Under the pieces are notes generated by a model. The model worked only from the letters and a program-made list of their open reading frames with translations, was not told the origin of the DNA and did not search any database. A program made the position numbers and the translations under genes. From contig JAFAGC010000015.1 of the NCBI GenBank assembly GCA_023423065.1, positions 1 to 64,000 of the forward strand: DNA of 64,000 bases, in the 5' to 3' direction. Of this stretch, positions 19,495 to 28,202 are shown one piece after another (positions within the stretch are counted from its first letter, which is position 1; every line of letters starts with the position of its first letter). The stretch is from Pseudomonadota bacterium. Lineage in GTDB: Bacteria; Pseudomonadota; Gammaproteobacteria; Steroidobacterales; Steroidobacteraceae.

Positions 19495-20499
19495 TCAGAT
19501 CATTCCGCGATCGGTGTCGTGCTTGAGGCCCGCCGGCGGCCAGCCGTCCAGGCGCATGCCCAGCATGAGGCCATGGCTCTGCAGCACTTCCTTGATCTCG
19601 GTGAGCGACTTCTTGCCGAGGTTCGGCGTGCGCAGCAGCTCGACTTCCGTGCGCTGCACGAGGTCGCCGATGTAGTGGATGTTCTCCGCCTTCAAACAAT
19701 TCGCGGAGCGAACGGTGAGCTCGAGCTCGTCCACGGGCCGCAGCAGCAGCGGGTCGAACTGCATCTCGGACACCTTCGTGCTGGCCTCTTCCTCGCCCTG
19801 CAGGTCCACGAACACCGAGAGCTGATCCTTGAGGATGCCGCCGGCGCGACGGATGGCTTCTTCCGCGTCGATCGTGCCGTTGGTCTCGATGTCGATCACG
19901 AGTTTGTCGAGGTCGGTGCGCTGCTCGACGCGGGCGGCGTCGACCATGTAGGTCACGCGGCGCACGGGCGAGAACGACGCATCGAGCTGCAGGCGGCCGA
20001 TCGGACGGCTCTGCTCCTCGAACGCGGCGCGGTTCAGCGCCGGGCGGTAGCCACGGCCGCGTTCGACACGCAAGGTCATGGTCAGCTCGCCGGCCTTCGT
20101 GAGGTTCGCGATCACGAGCTCGGGGTTCACGACTTCGATGTCGTGATCCGTGTGGATGTCGCCCGCGGTGACCGGGCCGGGGCCCTTCTTCGAAAGGCGC
20201 AGCTCGGCGCTGTCGCGCGTGTGCATCTTGAGCGCGACCTGCTTCAAATTCAGCAGGATGTCGACCACGTCTTCCTGCACGCCCTCGATGGAGGTGTACT
20301 CATGGAGCACGCCTTCGATCTCGACTTCGGTGATCGCGGCGCCCGGCATGGACGACAGCAGAACACGACGCAGCGCGTTGCCGAGCGTGTGGCCGAAGCC
20401 ACGCTCGAACGGCTCGATGACCACACGCGCCTGGCGCGGAGCCGTCGGCTGCACCTTCACGACACGGGGCTTGAGGAATTCGCTCACTGAACCTTGCAT
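19495..20499 (-). CDS. rpoA: RNA polymerase alpha subunit
   Basis: 334 residues with both domains. The N-terminal dimerisation domain has EPFERGFGHTLGNALRRVLLSS. The C-terminal DNA- and activator-binding domain has LTVRSANCLKAENI and the helix-hairpin-helix NLGKKSLTEIKE. It assembles core polymerase and contacts UP elements and activators. It sits between rpsD and rplQ in the usual alpha-operon order. Confidence 0.99.
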   Translation of the reverse strand: MQGSVSEFLKPRVVKVQPTAPRQARVVIEPFERGFGHTLGNALRRVLLSSMPGAAITEVEIEGVLHEYTSIEGVQEDVVDILLNLKQVALKMHTRDSAELRLSKKGPGPVTAGDIHTDHDIEVVNPELVIANLTKAGELTMTLRVERGRGYRPALNRAAFEEQSRPIGRLQLDASFSPVRRVTYMVDAARVEQRTDLDKLVIDIETNGTIDAEEAIRRAGGILKDQLSVFVDLQGEEEASTKVSEMQFDPLLLRPVDELELTVRSANCLKAENIHYIGDLVQRTEVELLRTPNLGKKSLTEIKEVLQSHGLMLGMRLDGWPPAGLKHDTDRGMI

Positions 20500-20569
20500 T
20501 AGTTTCCACCTTCCCGCGGTTAGACGGGTCGAAAAACTTCAGAACGCTGCCGAAAGGCAGCGTCACAAA

Positions 20570-21193
20570 TCACTTGCTGTACAACTCGACGACGAGGTTC
20601 TCGTTGATGTCCGGCAGGATCTCGTCCCGTCCCGGCACCGACTTGAACACGCCCGAAAACTCGGTGCTGTTCACTTCCACCCACTCGGGCAGGCCGACCT
20701 GCGTCGCGATCTGCATCGCGCCCTGGATGCGCAACTGCTTCTTGGCCTTCTCGCGCACGGTGATCTTGTCGCCGGCCTTCACCTGGTACGACGCGATGGT
20801 GACCACGCCGTCATTCACGGCGATGGCCTTGTGCGCCACGAGCTGGCGCGCTTCCGAGCGCGTCGCGGCGAAGCCCATGCGATAGACGACGTTGTCGAGA
20901 CGGCACTCGAGCAGCTTCAGCAGGTTCTCACCCGAGGAGCCGGTGCGGCGCGCTGCTTCGACGTAGTAGTTGGCGAACTGGCGCTCGAGCACGCCGTACA
21001 TGCGGCGCAGCTTCTGCTTCTCGCGCAGCTGCAGACCGTAGTCGGACAGACGCTGCTTGCGCTCGCCCTTGATGCCGCCCGGCGGCACCTGGAACTTGCA
21101 CTTGCTCTCGAGCGGCTTCACGCCGCTCTTCAGGAACAGATCAGTGCCTTCGCGACGCGCGAGCTTGCACTTGGGACCGGTGTAACGTGCCAT
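20570..21193 (-). CDS. rpsD: 30S ribosomal protein S4
   Basis: 207 residues with MARYTGPKCKLARREGTDL at the start, the central RLDNVVYRMGFAATRSEARQLVAH S4 RNA-binding segment and a YSK end. It is a primary assembly protein of the 30S subunit. In enteric bacteria S4 also represses the alpha operon by binding its leader. Normal position between rpsK and rpoA. Confidence 0.99.
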   Translation of the reverse strand: MARYTGPKCKLARREGTDLFLKSGVKPLESKCKFQVPPGGIKGERKQRLSDYGLQLREKQKLRRMYGVLERQFANYYVEAARRTGSSGENLLKLLECRLDNVVYRMGFAATRSEARQLVAHKAIAVNDGVVTIASYQVKAGDKITVREKAKKQLRIQGAMQIATQVGLPEWVEVNSTEFSGVFKSVPGRDEILPDINENLVVELYSK

Positions 21194-21211
21194 GTATTGA
21201 GTTCCTGAAAA

Positions 21212-21652
21212 TTAGACGCGACGCTTCTTCGGCGGACGACAGCCGTTGTGCGGGATCGGCGTGATGTCGGAGATGCTCGTGATCTTGAGGCCGCACGCGT
21301 TCAACGCGCGAACCGCGGATTCACGGCCGGGGCCGGGGCCGCCGACGCGCACTTCGACGTTCTTCACGCCGTGCTCTTGCGCCGCGTTGCCCGCCTTCTC
21401 AGCCGCCACCTGCGCCGCGAACGGCGTCGACTTGCGCGAACCGCGGAAGCCGCAACCACCGGAGGTCGCCCAGGAAAGCGTGTTTCCCTGCCGATCGGTG
21501 ATCGTGATGATGGTGTTGTTGAAGGAAGCGTGTACGTGGGCGATTCCGTCGAGGACGTTCTTGCGCGCCTTCTTCGGTTTCTTCGCACCACCAGCGGCAG
21601 CGGCACCCGAGGCGCCCGCGGCAGCGGCTTCTGACTTCTTTTCTTCGGCCAT
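21212..21652 (-). CDS. rpsK: 30S ribosomal protein S11 with Ala-rich N-terminus
   Basis: 146 residues. The first ~30 residues (MAEEKKSEAAAAGASGAAAA..., then KKPKKARKN) are a low-complexity extension; the remainder is a standard S11 with GIAHVHASFNNTIITITD and the end NGCRPPKKRRV. It lines the mRNA exit path of the platform. It lies directly after rpsM. Confidence 0.98.
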   Translation of the reverse strand: MAEEKKSEAAAAGASGAAAAGGAKKPKKARKNVLDGIAHVHASFNNTIITITDRQGNTLSWATSGGCGFRGSRKSTPFAAQVAAEKAGNAAQEHGVKNVEVRVGGPGPGRESAVRALNACGLKITSISDITPIPHNGCRPPKKRRV

Positions 21653-21671
21653 GTGTGATTTACCTAGCTAC

Positions 21672-22052
21672 TTAAACTTTGCCCGGAGGAGCATTCAGCT
21701 TGACCGCCTGCTTGCGCGGGCCCTTGCGCGTGCGCGCGTTGGTACGCGTGCGCTGTCCGCGAACCGGCAGGCCCTTGCGGTGGCGCATGCCACGGTAGGA
21801 ACCCAGGTCCATCAGACGCTTGATGTTCATCGAGTTCTCGCGGCGCAGGTCGCCTTCGACCGCGGTCTTCGCGAGGAAGGAGCGGATCGCGTTCACTTCC
21901 GCCTCGGTGAGATCCTTCACCTTGGTGGTCGGCGCGATGCCCGTGGCGGCGCAGATGTCCTTCGCGCGCGAACGGCCCACTCCGAAGATGTGCGTGAGAC
22001 CGATGACCACGTGCTTGTTCATCGGAATGTTGATGCCGGCAATACGTGCCAT
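21672..22052 (-). CDS. rpsM: 30S ribosomal protein S13
   Basis: 126 residues: MARIAGINIPMNKHVVIGLT at the start, the helix-two-turn-helix region and the basic tail RGQRTRTNARTRKGP. It contacts the A- and P-site tRNAs and the 50S head bridge. It is the first gene of the alpha part of the operon, after rpmJ. Confidence 0.99.
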   Translation of the reverse strand: MARIAGINIPMNKHVVIGLTHIFGVGRSRAKDICAATGIAPTTKVKDLTEAEVNAIRSFLAKTAVEGDLRRENSMNIKRLMDLGSYRGMRHRKGLPVRGQRTRTNARTRKGPRKQAVKLNAPPGKV

Positions 22053-22069
22053 GTTCAGTTCCTACCTAA

Positions 22070-22183
22070 TTAGCCCTGACGCTGCTTGTGGCGCGGGTCC
22101 GAGCAAATGACGTACACGACGCCGCGACGGCGCACGACCTTGCAGTTCTTGCAGATCTTCTTGACCGAGGGACGTACTTTCAT
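22070..22183 (-). CDS. rpmJ: 50S ribosomal protein L36
   Basis: 37 residues: MKVRPSVKKICKNCKVVRR then GVVYVICSDPRHKQRQG. The zinc-ribbon ligands C11, C14, C27 and H32 are present, so this is the zinc-binding form of L36. It is a very small gene in its usual place between secY and rpsM; a good ribosome binding site precedes the ATG. Confidence 0.97.
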   Translation of the reverse strand: MKVRPSVKKICKNCKVVRRRGVVYVICSDPRHKQRQG

Positions 22184-22203
22184 GTTCTCAACCTTCCTTC
22201 AAA

Positions 22204-23550
22204 TTACTGCGGCGCGCCCGAGCGGCCGTAACCCATGAGGTTCGCCTTCTTGAGCAGACCCGGGTAGTGATGCGACATCAGGTGGGCCTGAAGCTGCGAG
22301 AAAAAGTCCATCGCGACGACCACGACGATCAGCAGCGAGGTGCCGCCGAACACGAAGGGCACGCCGCCGCGCGAGACCATGATCTCGGGCAACACGCACA
22401 CCGCGGTGATGTACAGCGCTCCCCACAACGTGAGCCGCGTGAGCACCTTGTCGATGTATTCGCCGGTCTGCTGACCCGGGCGGATGCCGCGGATGAAGGC
22501 GCCCGACTTCTTGAGGTTGTCGGCCGTCTCGCGCGCGTTGAACACCAGCGCCGTGTAGAAGAAGCAGAAGAAGATGATCAGCGTCGAATACAGCACGATG
22601 TGCAGCGGCTCGCCGAAGCCGAGCGTCGTCGAGATCGTCGTCAGGATGTTGCCAAAGGCCGTGTCCTGGTTCGAGGCCGCGAAGCCCGCGATCGTCGCCG
22701 GGAACAGCAGCAGGCTCGACGCGAAAATCGGCGGAATCACGCCCGACATGTTGAGCTTGAACGGCAGGTGCGTCGTCTGCGCCTGCATGAGACGGCGGCC
22801 CACCTGCTTCTTCGCGTAGTCGACCGGGATGCGCCGCTGGGCGCGCTCCACGAACACGCAGAAGGCGGTGACACCCAGCACGACGACGATGAGCACGATC
22901 GCGAACAGGCCGCTCATCGCACCCGAGCTGATCTGGCCGGCGGTGTCGCCGATCGCGCCCGGAATACCGGCCACGATGCTGCCCAGGATGATCATCGAGA
23001 TGCCGTTGCCCACGCCGCGCTCGGTGATCTGCTCGCCGAGCCACATCAGGAACATCGCACCGGTCGTCATCGTGACGGTCGCGACGAACAGGAACTGCCA
23101 GCCCGGCGCGGCCATGCCGGAGTTCTGCAATCCGGTGGCGGTGACGAAGGACTGGAACATCGCGAGGCCCAACGTGCCGTAGCGCGTGATCTCGGTGATC
23201 TTGCGCCGGCCGGACTCGCCTTCCTTGCGGTACTCCATCAGCGTCGGCACGACCATCGACATCATCTGCACGATGATCGACGCCGAGATGTACGGCATCA
23301 CGCCCATCGTGAAGATGGACAGGCGCTCCATCGCGCCGCCCGACAGGGCGTTCACGATGCCGAAGATCGTGTCCTTGTTCTGATCGAAGAACTGCGCGAC
23401 CGCGCCCGGATCGATCCCGGGAACCGGGATGTACGTGCCGATGCGATAGACGATCAGGCCGCCAATCAGAAACAGCAGGCGCTTGCGGACGTCGCCGAAA
23501 CGCGCCGCGTCGCCGAGTACTGAAGCCGGATTTGAGGAGCTTTCTGCCAC
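22204..23550 (-). CDS. secY: preprotein translocase subunit SecY
   Basis: 448 residues with about ten membrane helices. Typical segments are RIGTYIPVPGIDP near the start, GNGISMIILGSIVAGIPGA, and the cytosolic loop with RRIPVDYAKKQVG. SecY is the protein-conducting channel of the Sec translocon. It lies between rplO and rpmJ, as in the spc operon. Confidence 0.99.
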   Translation of the reverse strand: MAESSSNPASVLGDAARFGDVRKRLLFLIGGLIVYRIGTYIPVPGIDPGAVAQFFDQNKDTIFGIVNALSGGAMERLSIFTMGVMPYISASIIVQMMSMVVPTLMEYRKEGESGRRKITEITRYGTLGLAMFQSFVTATGLQNSGMAAPGWQFLFVATVTMTTGAMFLMWLGEQITERGVGNGISMIILGSIVAGIPGAIGDTAGQISSGAMSGLFAIVLIVVVLGVTAFCVFVERAQRRIPVDYAKKQVGRRLMQAQTTHLPFKLNMSGVIPPIFASSLLLFPATIAGFAASNQDTAFGNILTTISTTLGFGEPLHIVLYSTLIIFFCFFYTALVFNARETADNLKKSGAFIRGIRPGQQTGEYIDKVLTRLTLWGALYITAVCVLPEIMVSRGGVPFVFGGTSLLIVVVVAMDFFSQLQAHLMSHHYPGLLKKANLMGYGRSGAPQ

Positions 23551-23587
23551 TGTCGTCCTGGGTTAACGGGTTGCCTGGGCCTGGACC

Positions 23588-24064
23588 TTACTTCTTGGCC
23601 GTGAGCTTGGCCGGAGCCGGCTTCGCGGGCAGGGCCTCGACGGAACCACCGGCCTTCTCGATGGCTTCGCGCGCACCCTTCGTGGCGCCAATGCCCTTGA
23701 GGGAAACGGCCTTCTTGATCTCGCCGGACAGCACGACTTTGGCGCGGTCCGCGAAAGTCGGGATGATGTTCGCCTTCTTCAAGGCGTCCAGGTCGATCAC
23801 CGACCCTTCAATCTTGGCGAGCTCGTCCAGGCGCACCTCGGGGTTCTCGAGCTTCGAACGGAAGCCGACCTTGGGCAGGCGGCGCTGCAGCGGCATCTGG
23901 CCGCCTTCGAAACCGACCTTGTGGTAGCCACCCTTGCGCGCGCGCTGACCCTTCACGCCGCGGCCGCAGGTCTTGCCCTGGCCGGCGGAAGCGCCGCGTC
24001 CCACGCGCAGACGGGCCTTGCGGGCGCCGTGGGCGGGTTTCATGTCGTTCAAACGCATCGTCAT
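23588..24064 (-). CDS. rplO: 50S ribosomal protein L15
   Basis: 158 residues from the ATG at 24064, which is preceded by AAAGGA at good spacing; a second ATG two codons later is also possible. The glycine-rich N-terminal part (GRGASAGQGKTCGRGVKGQRARKGG) is the L15 signature. A short Pro/Ala/Lys tail closes the protein. It binds 23S rRNA late in 50S assembly. Confidence 0.98.
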   Translation of the reverse strand: MTMRLNDMKPAHGARKARLRVGRGASAGQGKTCGRGVKGQRARKGGYHKVGFEGGQMPLQRRLPKVGFRSKLENPEVRLDELAKIEGSVIDLDALKKANIIPTFADRAKVVLSGEIKKAVSLKGIGATKGAREAIEKAGGSVEALPAKPAPAKLTAKK

Positions 24065-24075
24065 ATGCTTGTCCT

Positions 24076-24279
24076 TTAATTCTTCCCGCCTTCGGCGGGC
24101 GGCTGGACCGTCAGCAGGTGCTTCGCCGTGTAGATCATTCCCCGGTTCTCCGGAGTGTCTGCGACTTCCACCGTCTGGTGGCGGCGGCGCAGGCCGAGGC
24201 CACGCACCGATGCCTGGATGTTCTTCAACTGGCCGGCCAGGCTCTTCGCGAGCGTGACCTTGATGTTCTTGGCTGCCAT
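24076..24279 (-). CDS. rpmD: 50S ribosomal protein L30
   Basis: 67 residues. The core IKVTLAKSLAGQLKNIQASVRGLGLRRRHQ is characteristic, with VEVADTPENRGMI in the second half. The last residues (VQPPAEGGKN) are slightly longer than usual. It lies between rpsE and rplO. Confidence 0.98.
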   Translation of the reverse strand: MAAKNIKVTLAKSLAGQLKNIQASVRGLGLRRRHQTVEVADTPENRGMIYTAKHLLTVQPPAEGGKN

Positions 24280-24306
24280 GTCCGTCGTCCTTCGTCGGAT
24301 CCGGGA

Positions 24307-24816
24307 TTAACCCAGGATCTCCTCGACTGTTTTTCCACGCTTCGCCGCGATGTCCTCGGGCGACTTGGCGTTCGAGAGCGCCTTCACGGTGGCGCGCACG
24401 ACGTTGATCGGGTTGCGCGAGCCGTAGCTCTTCGCGAGCACGTTGCGCACGCCGGCGCACTCGAGCACCGCGCGCATGCCGCCACCGGCGATGACGCCGG
24501 TACCGTCGGAGGCCGGCTGCATGTAGACCTTCGTCGCACCGTGTTCGCCGTGCATCGCGAAGTGCAACGTGTCGTTGCGCAGCGCGACGTTCACCATGTT
24601 CTTGCGCGCCTGCGCCATGGCCTTCGAGATCGCGACCGGCACTTCACGCGCCTTGCCGAATCCGAAGCCCACTCGGCCGGCTCCGTCGCCCACGACGGTC
24701 AGCGCAGTGAAGCCGAACTGGCGGCCACCCTTGACCACCTTGGCGGTGCGGTTGACGGCAACCAGTTTCTCCAGGAACTCGTCCTGCGCCTGGCTCTTCA
24801 TGTCGGGTCGTGCCAT
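24307..24816 (-). CDS. rpsE: 30S ribosomal protein S5
   Basis: 169 residues with a double-stranded-RNA-binding-like N-terminal domain (EKLVAVNRTAKVVKGGRQFGFTAL) and a C-terminal domain with GGGMRAVLECAGVRNVLAKSYGS. S5 lies at the mRNA entry site and affects decoding accuracy. Normal position between rplR and rpmD. Confidence 0.99.
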   Translation of the reverse strand: MARPDMKSQAQDEFLEKLVAVNRTAKVVKGGRQFGFTALTVVGDGAGRVGFGFGKAREVPVAISKAMAQARKNMVNVALRNDTLHFAMHGEHGATKVYMQPASDGTGVIAGGGMRAVLECAGVRNVLAKSYGSRNPINVVRATVKALSNAKSPEDIAAKRGKTVEEILG

Positions 24817-24826
24817 TAGTTAGTCC

Positions 24827-25186
24827 TCAGAATTCCAGGCCGGCTTCACGCGCGGCGTCGGCCAGCGCCTTGACGCGGCCGTGATACATGAAACCCGCGC
24901 GATCGAACGCGACCTTGGTGATCCCGGCGGCCTTGGCGGCCTCGGCAATCGCGGTGCCGACGGCCTTCGCGGCCTCGACGTTGCCCGTGCCCTTCAGGCC
25001 CTTGGCGACCTTCTCCTGCACCGTGGACGCGGAGGCGAGCACCTTCGCGCCCGAGGCATCGAACACCTGCGCATACATGTGCTGCGGCGTGCGATGGATC
25101 GTGAGGCGGGCGACGCCCAGCTCGCGGATCTTGATTCGGGTCTTCGCTGCGCGGCGCTGGCGCCGCTCTTTCTTGGTGATCTGCAT
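24827..25186 (-). CDS. rplR: 50S ribosomal protein L18
   Basis: 119 residues: a basic start MQITKKERRQRRAAKTR, then RLTIHRTPQHMYAQVFD and the end FDRAGFMYHGRVKALADAAREAGLEF. L18 brings 5S rRNA to the large subunit together with L5. Confidence 0.99.
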   Translation of the reverse strand: MQITKKERRQRRAAKTRIKIRELGVARLTIHRTPQHMYAQVFDASGAKVLASASTVQEKVAKGLKGTGNVEAAKAVGTAIAEAAKAAGITKVAFDRAGFMYHGRVKALADAAREAGLEF

Positions 25187-25201
25187 ATGAGTGCCGAAGA
25201 A

Positions 25202-25729
25202 TTACTTCTTCTTGCCCTCCTTGAGGACGATCTGTTCGCCGGCGAAACGCACGCCCTTGCCCTTGTACGGCTCTGGCGGGCGGATGGCGCGGATCTTCGC
25301 GCACACCTGTCCGAGCTTCTGACGGTCGATGCCCTTGACGATGATTTCGGTCTGGCTCGGCGTCTCCATCGAGATGCCTTCCGGGATCGGGAAGTTCACC
25401 GCGTGCGAGAAGCCCAGCGTGAGGTTGAGCGTCTTGCCCTGCACCGCGGCGCGGTAACCGACGCCGACGAGCTCGAGCTTCTTCTCGTAGCCCTTCGACA
25501 CGCCCGTCACCATGTTGGCCAGGTGCGCGCGCGTCGCGCCCGCGGACACGCGGGAGCCGGCATTGGCGAATTTCACCTGCAGCTTCTTGTCCTGCTGTTC
25601 GACGGTCACGCCGTCGGACACGACGAGCGACAGCTCGCCCTTGGCGCCCTTGACCTTGATCAGGTTGGCGGCCAGCGTGGCGGTGACGCCCGAGGGCAGC
25701 TCGACCGGTCGTTTTGCTACTCGACTCAT
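25202..25729 (-). CDS. rplF: 50S ribosomal protein L6
   Basis: 175 residues with two repeated L6 domains. The C-terminal motif is VCAKIRAIRPPEPYKGKGVRF, and the N-terminus is MSRVAKRPVELPSGV. It binds helix 97 of 23S rRNA near the factor-binding site. Confidence 0.99.
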   Translation of the reverse strand: MSRVAKRPVELPSGVTATLAANLIKVKGAKGELSLVVSDGVTVEQQDKKLQVKFANAGSRVSAGATRAHLANMVTGVSKGYEKKLELVGVGYRAAVQGKTLNLTLGFSHAVNFPIPEGISMETPSQTEIIVKGIDRQKLGQVCAKIRAIRPPEPYKGKGVRFAGEQIVLKEGKKK

Positions 25730-25743
25730 AAGTCTCTTCCTAG

Positions 25744-26139
25744 TTAGGCCACGATGCAGAGCACTTCGCCGCCCTGCCCGATGGCCCGCGCCTGTTTGTC
25801 GGTCATCACGCCCTTCGGCGTGCTGACGATCGCGGTGCCGAGACCGCCCTGGATCTTCGGCAGCTCGGTCTTGCCGCGGTAGATACGCAGGCCGGGGCGC
25901 GAGACACGCTCGAGGCGGTCGATCACGGGGCGGCCTTCGTAGTACTTCAGCTCGATGTTGAGCGTCTCTTTGGCTCCGTCCTTCACCAGGTTGAACCCGG
26001 CGACGTAGCCTTCGTCTTTCAGGACCTTGACCAGCGCCGTCTTCAGCTTCGAGGACGACACGGACACTTCCGTCTTGCGCGCGAGCTGCGCGTTGCGGAT
26101 GCGGGTCAGGAGGTCGGCAATGGGATCAGTCATGCTCAT
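25744..26139 (-). CDS. rpsH: 30S ribosomal protein S8
   Basis: 131 residues: MTDPIADLLTRIRNAQLARK at the start and RPGLRIYRGKTELPKIQGGLG then GEVLCIVA at the end. S8 is a primary 16S-binding protein and, in E. coli, the repressor of the spc operon. A GTG or second ATG could shift the start by two codons. Confidence 0.99.
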   Translation of the reverse strand: MSMTDPIADLLTRIRNAQLARKTEVSVSSSKLKTALVKVLKDEGYVAGFNLVKDGAKETLNIELKYYEGRPVIDRLERVSRPGLRIYRGKTELPKIQGGLGTAIVSTPKGVMTDKQARAIGQGGEVLCIVA

Positions 26140-26151
26140 GCCATGCGCTCC

Positions 26152-26457
26152 TTACCAGCTCGCCTTGGAAACGCCCGGCAGCTCGCCGCGCGCAACCGCT
26201 TCACGGATCTTCACGCGTGCCAGGCCGAAGCGGCGATACACGCCGCGTGAGCGGCCCGTAATCGCGCAACGGTTGCGACCGCGGCTGGGGCTCGCGTCGC
26301 GCGGCAGCTTCTGCAGCTTCACCTGCGCGTCGGCACGAACCTCCGGAGAGGTCTTGGGGCTGCGAATGAGCTCCTTGAGAGCTGCGCGCTTCGCCGCGTA
26401 CTTCTTCACGATCTTGGCGCGACGCTTCTCGCGCTCGACCATGTTTGTCTTGGCCAT
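26152..26457 (-). CDS. rpsN: 30S ribosomal protein S14 (zinc-free type)
   Basis: 101 residues from the ATG at 26457 (MAKTNMVEREKRRAKIVKKY); a longer open frame upstream is not used. The long, zinc-free S14 form is shown by a single isolated Cys (NRCAITGRSRGVYRRFGL) without the CxxC pairs. It ends LPGVSKASW as usual. Confidence 0.98.
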   Translation of the reverse strand: MAKTNMVEREKRRAKIVKKYAAKRAALKELIRSPKTSPEVRADAQVKLQKLPRDASPSRGRNRCAITGRSRGVYRRFGLARVKIREAVARGELPGVSKASW

Positions 26458-26470
26458 ACCCTGTGGTTCC

Positions 26471-27010
26471 TTACTTGCGGAACGGGAAATTGAAGGCGTC
26501 GAGCAGGGCCTTTCCCTGCTTGTTGTCCTTCGCCGTCGTGGTAATCGTGATATCCATTCCCCGAAGCTGGTCGATCTGGTCGTACTGGATTTCCGGGAAA
26601 ATGATCTGTTCCTTGATGCCGAGGCTGAAGTTGCCGCGGCCATCGAACGAACGCGGGTTGATGCCGCGGAAGTCACGGATGCGGGGAATCGCGATCGTGA
26701 TCAGACGATCGAAGAACTCCCACATGCGCTCGCCACGCAACGTCACCTTCGTGCCGATCGCCAGGTTCTCGCGAACCTTGAACGACGCGATCGACTTCTT
26801 CGAAAGGCACAACATGGGCTTCTGGCCCGTGATCTTGGTGAGATCGGCCACCGCCGCGTCCATCACCTTGCGGTCCGCCACGGCTTCGCCCACGCCCATG
26901 TTCACCGTGATCTTGGTGATGCGCGGGATCTCCATGACGTTCTTCAGACCCAAGTCCTGCTTGAGCTTCGGAACGACCGTCTTCTGGTAGAACTCTCTTA
27001 ACCTGGCCAT
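26471..27010 (-). CDS. rplE: 50S ribosomal protein L5
   Basis: 179 residues: YQKTVVPKLKQDLG near the start, ITVNMGVGEA, and RDFRGINPRSFDGRGNFSLGI near the end. It binds 5S rRNA and contacts the P-site tRNA. Normal place between rplX and rpsN. Confidence 0.99.
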   Translation of the reverse strand: MARLREFYQKTVVPKLKQDLGLKNVMEIPRITKITVNMGVGEAVADRKVMDAAVADLTKITGQKPMLCLSKKSIASFKVRENLAIGTKVTLRGERMWEFFDRLITIAIPRIRDFRGINPRSFDGRGNFSLGIKEQIIFPEIQYDQIDQLRGMDITITTTAKDNKQGKALLDAFNFPFRK

Positions 27011-27042
27011 TGCTTGGTGTTTCCTTGCGCTGATATCGACGC

Positions 27043-27363
27043 TCAGGCGTCGATCACTTCGCCGTTGGACTTGAAGAAGCGCACGCGCTTGCCATCCTTC
27101 AGCTGCTTGATCCCGACCCGGTCCGCCTTCTTGGCGGCCGCGTTCCAGATCGCAACCTTCGAGATGTGCAGCGGCATCGCCTTGTCGACGATTCCGCCCG
27201 GAAGCGGGCCCGCCTGGCTCTGGCGCGGCTTCTGATGCTTCTTCGCCTTGTTGATGTTCTCGACCGTGATCTTCTCGCCGTCGATCTCGAGGACCGTGCC
27301 CTGGCGGCCCTTGTCCTTGCCCGACAACACGACGACCTGGTCGCCTTTGCGAATCTTGTTCAT
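27043..27363 (-). CDS. rplX: 50S ribosomal protein L24
   Basis: 106 residues with the KOW motif (KGDQVVVLSGKDKGRQGTV) near the N-terminus and HISKVAIWNAAAKKADRVG in the second half. It starts one base after rplN ends and helps start 50S assembly. Confidence 0.99.
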   Translation of the reverse strand: MNKIRKGDQVVVLSGKDKGRQGTVLEIDGEKITVENINKAKKHQKPRQSQAGPLPGGIVDKAMPLHISKVAIWNAAAKKADRVGIKQLKDGKRVRFFKSNGEVIDA

Positions 27364-27364
27364 G

Positions 27365-27733
27365 TCACAGCACCTCGGGAGCGAGCGACACGATCTTCAT
27401 GAACTGCTCCGTGCGCAGCTCGCGCGTCACGGGTCCGAAGATGCGGGTGCCGACCGGCTCGAGCTTGTTGGTCAGGAGCACCGCCGCGTTCGTATCGAAA
27501 CGCAGCAGCGAACCGTCGGCGCGACGCACACCGCGCTTGGTGCGAACCACCACCGCGTCGTACACCTCGCCCTTCTTGACCTTGCCGCGCGGGATCGCGT
27601 CCTTGATCGAAACCTTGATCACGTCGCCGACCTGCGCGTAGCGCCGGCGCGTACCGCCGAGCACCTTGATGCACATCAGCGTGCGGGCGCCGCTGTTGTC
27701 CGCGGCATTGAGGATGGTCTGCAGCTGAATCAT
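27365..27733 (-). CDS. rplN: 50S ribosomal protein L14
   Basis: 122 residues, the standard length: MIQLQTILNAADNSGARTLM at the start and FGPVTRELRTEQFMKIVSLAPEVL at the end. It contacts 16S rRNA in bridge B8. Its start overlaps the stop of rpsQ (ATGA). Confidence 0.99.
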   Translation of the reverse strand: MIQLQTILNAADNSGARTLMCIKVLGGTRRRYAQVGDVIKVSIKDAIPRGKVKKGEVYDAVVVRTKRGVRRADGSLLRFDTNAAVLLTNKLEPVGTRIFGPVTRELRTEQFMKIVSLAPEVL

Positions 27734-27999
27734 TGCGCGCCAGCCTTCTCCAGCACGGAGACCAGCTTGTAGGACTTGCGGCGCGACAGCGGACGGCAGG
27801 GCGCGATCGAGACGGTGTCACCCTCGCGGGCTTCCTTGTTCTCGTCGTGCGCCAGCAGCTTGGTCGTGCGGCGGATGTACTTGCCGTAGCGGGCGTGCTT
27901 GATCAGGCGCTCGATCTCGACGGCGATGGTCTTCTCCATCTTGTTGGAGACGACCTTGCCCGTCAGAGCACGCGACGGCTTCTTCACTTCTTCGTTCAT
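27730..27999 (-). CDS. rpsQ: 30S ribosomal protein S17
   Basis: 89 residues: RALTGKVVSNKMEKTIAVEI and the end CRPLSRRKSYKLVSVLEKAGA. It is a primary 16S-binding OB-fold protein. It overlaps rpmC and rplN by four bases each, so translation is coupled. Confidence 0.99.
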   Translation of the reverse strand: MNEEVKKPSRALTGKVVSNKMEKTIAVEIERLIKHARYGKYIRRTTKLLAHDENKEAREGDTVSIAPCRPLSRRKSYKLVSVLEKAGAQ

Positions 28000-28202
28000 T
28001 TCTTCGCTCCTGCACGGGTCTTCTCGTTCATCACGGTCTTCACCCGGGCAATGCTCTTCTTGACCTTGCTGAAATCCGAGGACTTCACGCCCTGGCCGCT
28101 CGCGGCCTGCATGCGCAGGCTGAACTGCTCACGGCGCAGCTTGATCAGCTCGCTCTGCAAACCCGCGGCGTCTTTGCCGCGCAAATCTTTGGCGCTCATC
28201 AA
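27996..28202 (-). CDS. rpmC: 50S ribosomal protein L29
   Basis: 68 residues: AKDLRGKDAAGLQSELIKLRREQFSLRMQ and the motif VKKSIARVKTVMNEK. It is a helical hairpin at the tunnel exit, next to L23. Four-base overlaps link it to rplP and rpsQ. Confidence 0.98.
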   Translation of the reverse strand: MMSAKDLRGKDAAGLQSELIKLRREQFSLRMQAASGQGVKSSDFSKVKKSIARVKTVMNEKTRAGAKK